From NCBI GenBank assembly GCA_001820485.1, contig MHPU01000041.1:1-21781 (forward strand): a stretch of 21,781 nt of DNA. Direction: 5' to 3'. Position numbers and translations under genes: made by a program. Positions 21,510-21,781 of the stretch are shown here, one piece after another; position 1 is the first letter of the stretch, and each line of letters starts with the position of its first letter. The notes beneath the pieces are model-generated. The model saw only the letters and a program-made list of their open reading frames with translations, did not search any database and was not told the origin of the DNA. The stretch comes from Candidatus Staskawiczbacteria bacterium RIFOXYD1_FULL_32_13 (GTDB lineage: Bacteria; Patescibacteriota; Minisyncoccia; Minisyncoccales; Staskawiczbacteraceae).

Positions 21510-21650
21510 ATGTGTCCTTCACCAAAAAATACCTTTTTTATAGTGAAGGTTTTAAATTTTTTAAAGAAGAAATATGGCCACTTCTTTTTAGTATGATTTA
21601 CCCCGATTTAGCAATCGAGTTTCTTGCACTTTTAGTGCAATTGTGAATAT
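21491..21650 (-). ncRNA. candidate structured small RNA or regulatory leader
   Basis: About 160 nt between a perfect promoter and an intrinsic terminator, with no ORF. On the minus strand five stems follow one another: TTGCACT-AAA-AGTGCAA, CGATT-GCTA-AATCG, AAAGAAG...CTTCTTT, CCTTCAC...GTGAAGG with a long AT-rich loop, and the terminator AACCC...GGGTT. I do not recognise tRNA, 6S, tmRNA, RNase P or a known riboswitch. It could be an independent RNA or a transcription attenuator for the gene at 20848-21462. Confidence 0.45.
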
Positions 21651-21656
21651 ATATCT

Positions 21657-21684
21657 ATTATATTCTTTTATTTTAAAATGTCAA
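21657..21684 (-). promoter_or_regulatory. consensus promoter of the structured RNA
   Basis: TTGACA (21684-21679), 16-base spacer, TATAAT (21662-21657) on the minus strand. Both hexamers are perfect. The start is expected near 21650. Confidence 0.8.
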
Positions 21685-21732
21685 CACCCTGCGCTGGTTC
21701 ATATGATATGATACACCTACTCTTTTAAAATT

Positions 21733-21781
21733 ATGAAAGGAAAGTATAATGGACGGCATATGACAATATACGGCTCAATAC
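21733..21781 (+). CDS. start of a rightward ORF cut by the window edge
   Basis: From the ATG at 21733 the frame reads MKGKYNGRHMTIYGSI and leaves the window. An internal ATG at 21760 gives MTIYGSI, which recalls the first strand of small nucleoside-deoxyribosyltransferase-like proteins, but 16 codons are too few to say. It is divergent from the structured RNA. Confidence 0.3.
   Translation, partial: MKGKYNGRHMTIYGSI

Overview
The window looks like a chromosomal segment of a Patescibacteria/CPR bacterium, most likely a Parcubacteria-type lineage (inference). The reasons are an AT-rich host background, very T/A-rich intergenic DNA, a class III ribonucleotide reductase with a NrdG2-type activase, a short ComEC without its metallo-beta-lactamase domain, a small coiled-coil protein of a type common in these genomes, and several dispersed palindromic repeats, some inserted in frame inside conserved genes. 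Almost everything is read leftward (minus strand). UGA acts as a normal stop.

Layout, left to right. (1) 1-865: a possible gene end, then a rightward, G+C-richer gene for a membrane-anchored carbonic-anhydrase-like protein with its own promoter, inverted-repeat operator candidate and terminator. (2) 866-7943, leftward: comEC, nrdG and a reverse transcriptase gene are chained by two ATGA overlaps; further upstream lie the target gene of a diversity-generating retroelement (DGR) and nrdD. (3) 8135-9753: a secreted cysteine-rich protein and a nucleoside-deoxyribosyltransferase-like protein, each with promoter and terminator. (4) 9866-12476: a type II restriction-modification pair plus a small ORF, bracketed by imperfect direct repeats of about 43 bp. 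(5) 12512-20263: rpoC and rpoB, separated by 864 bp holding a broken small membrane-protein gene, an oppositely oriented coiled-coil gene with a consensus promoter and terminator, and inverted copies of a dispersed repeat. (6) 20264-21781: repeats, a secreted-protein gene whose frame is broken by two nonsense codons, a candidate structured RNA with a consensus promoter and terminator, and the start of a rightward ORF.

The main system is a complete DGR lying between nrdD and nrdG. The template repeat (TR, 4520-4638) and the variable repeat (VR, 4896-5014, the 3' end of the target gene) align without gaps over the 114-bp core 4525-4638. They differ at 17 of the 30 template adenines (minus strand) and at none of the 84 other positions. 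The target ends in a C-type-lectin-like variable tail. A perfect 14-bp hairpin with a 4-nt loop follows it and may serve both as terminator and as the cruciform known to promote retrohoming. The accessory gene avd is inverted relative to the RT gene, and the two 5' ends overlap head to head across a run of 10 C/G. As sequenced, neither frame has an ATG, but removing one C from the run gives both an ATG start at once. This is either an assembly error or a phase-variable switch that turns mutagenesis on and off.

There are no rRNA genes, recognised tRNA genes, CRISPR arrays or IS transposases.
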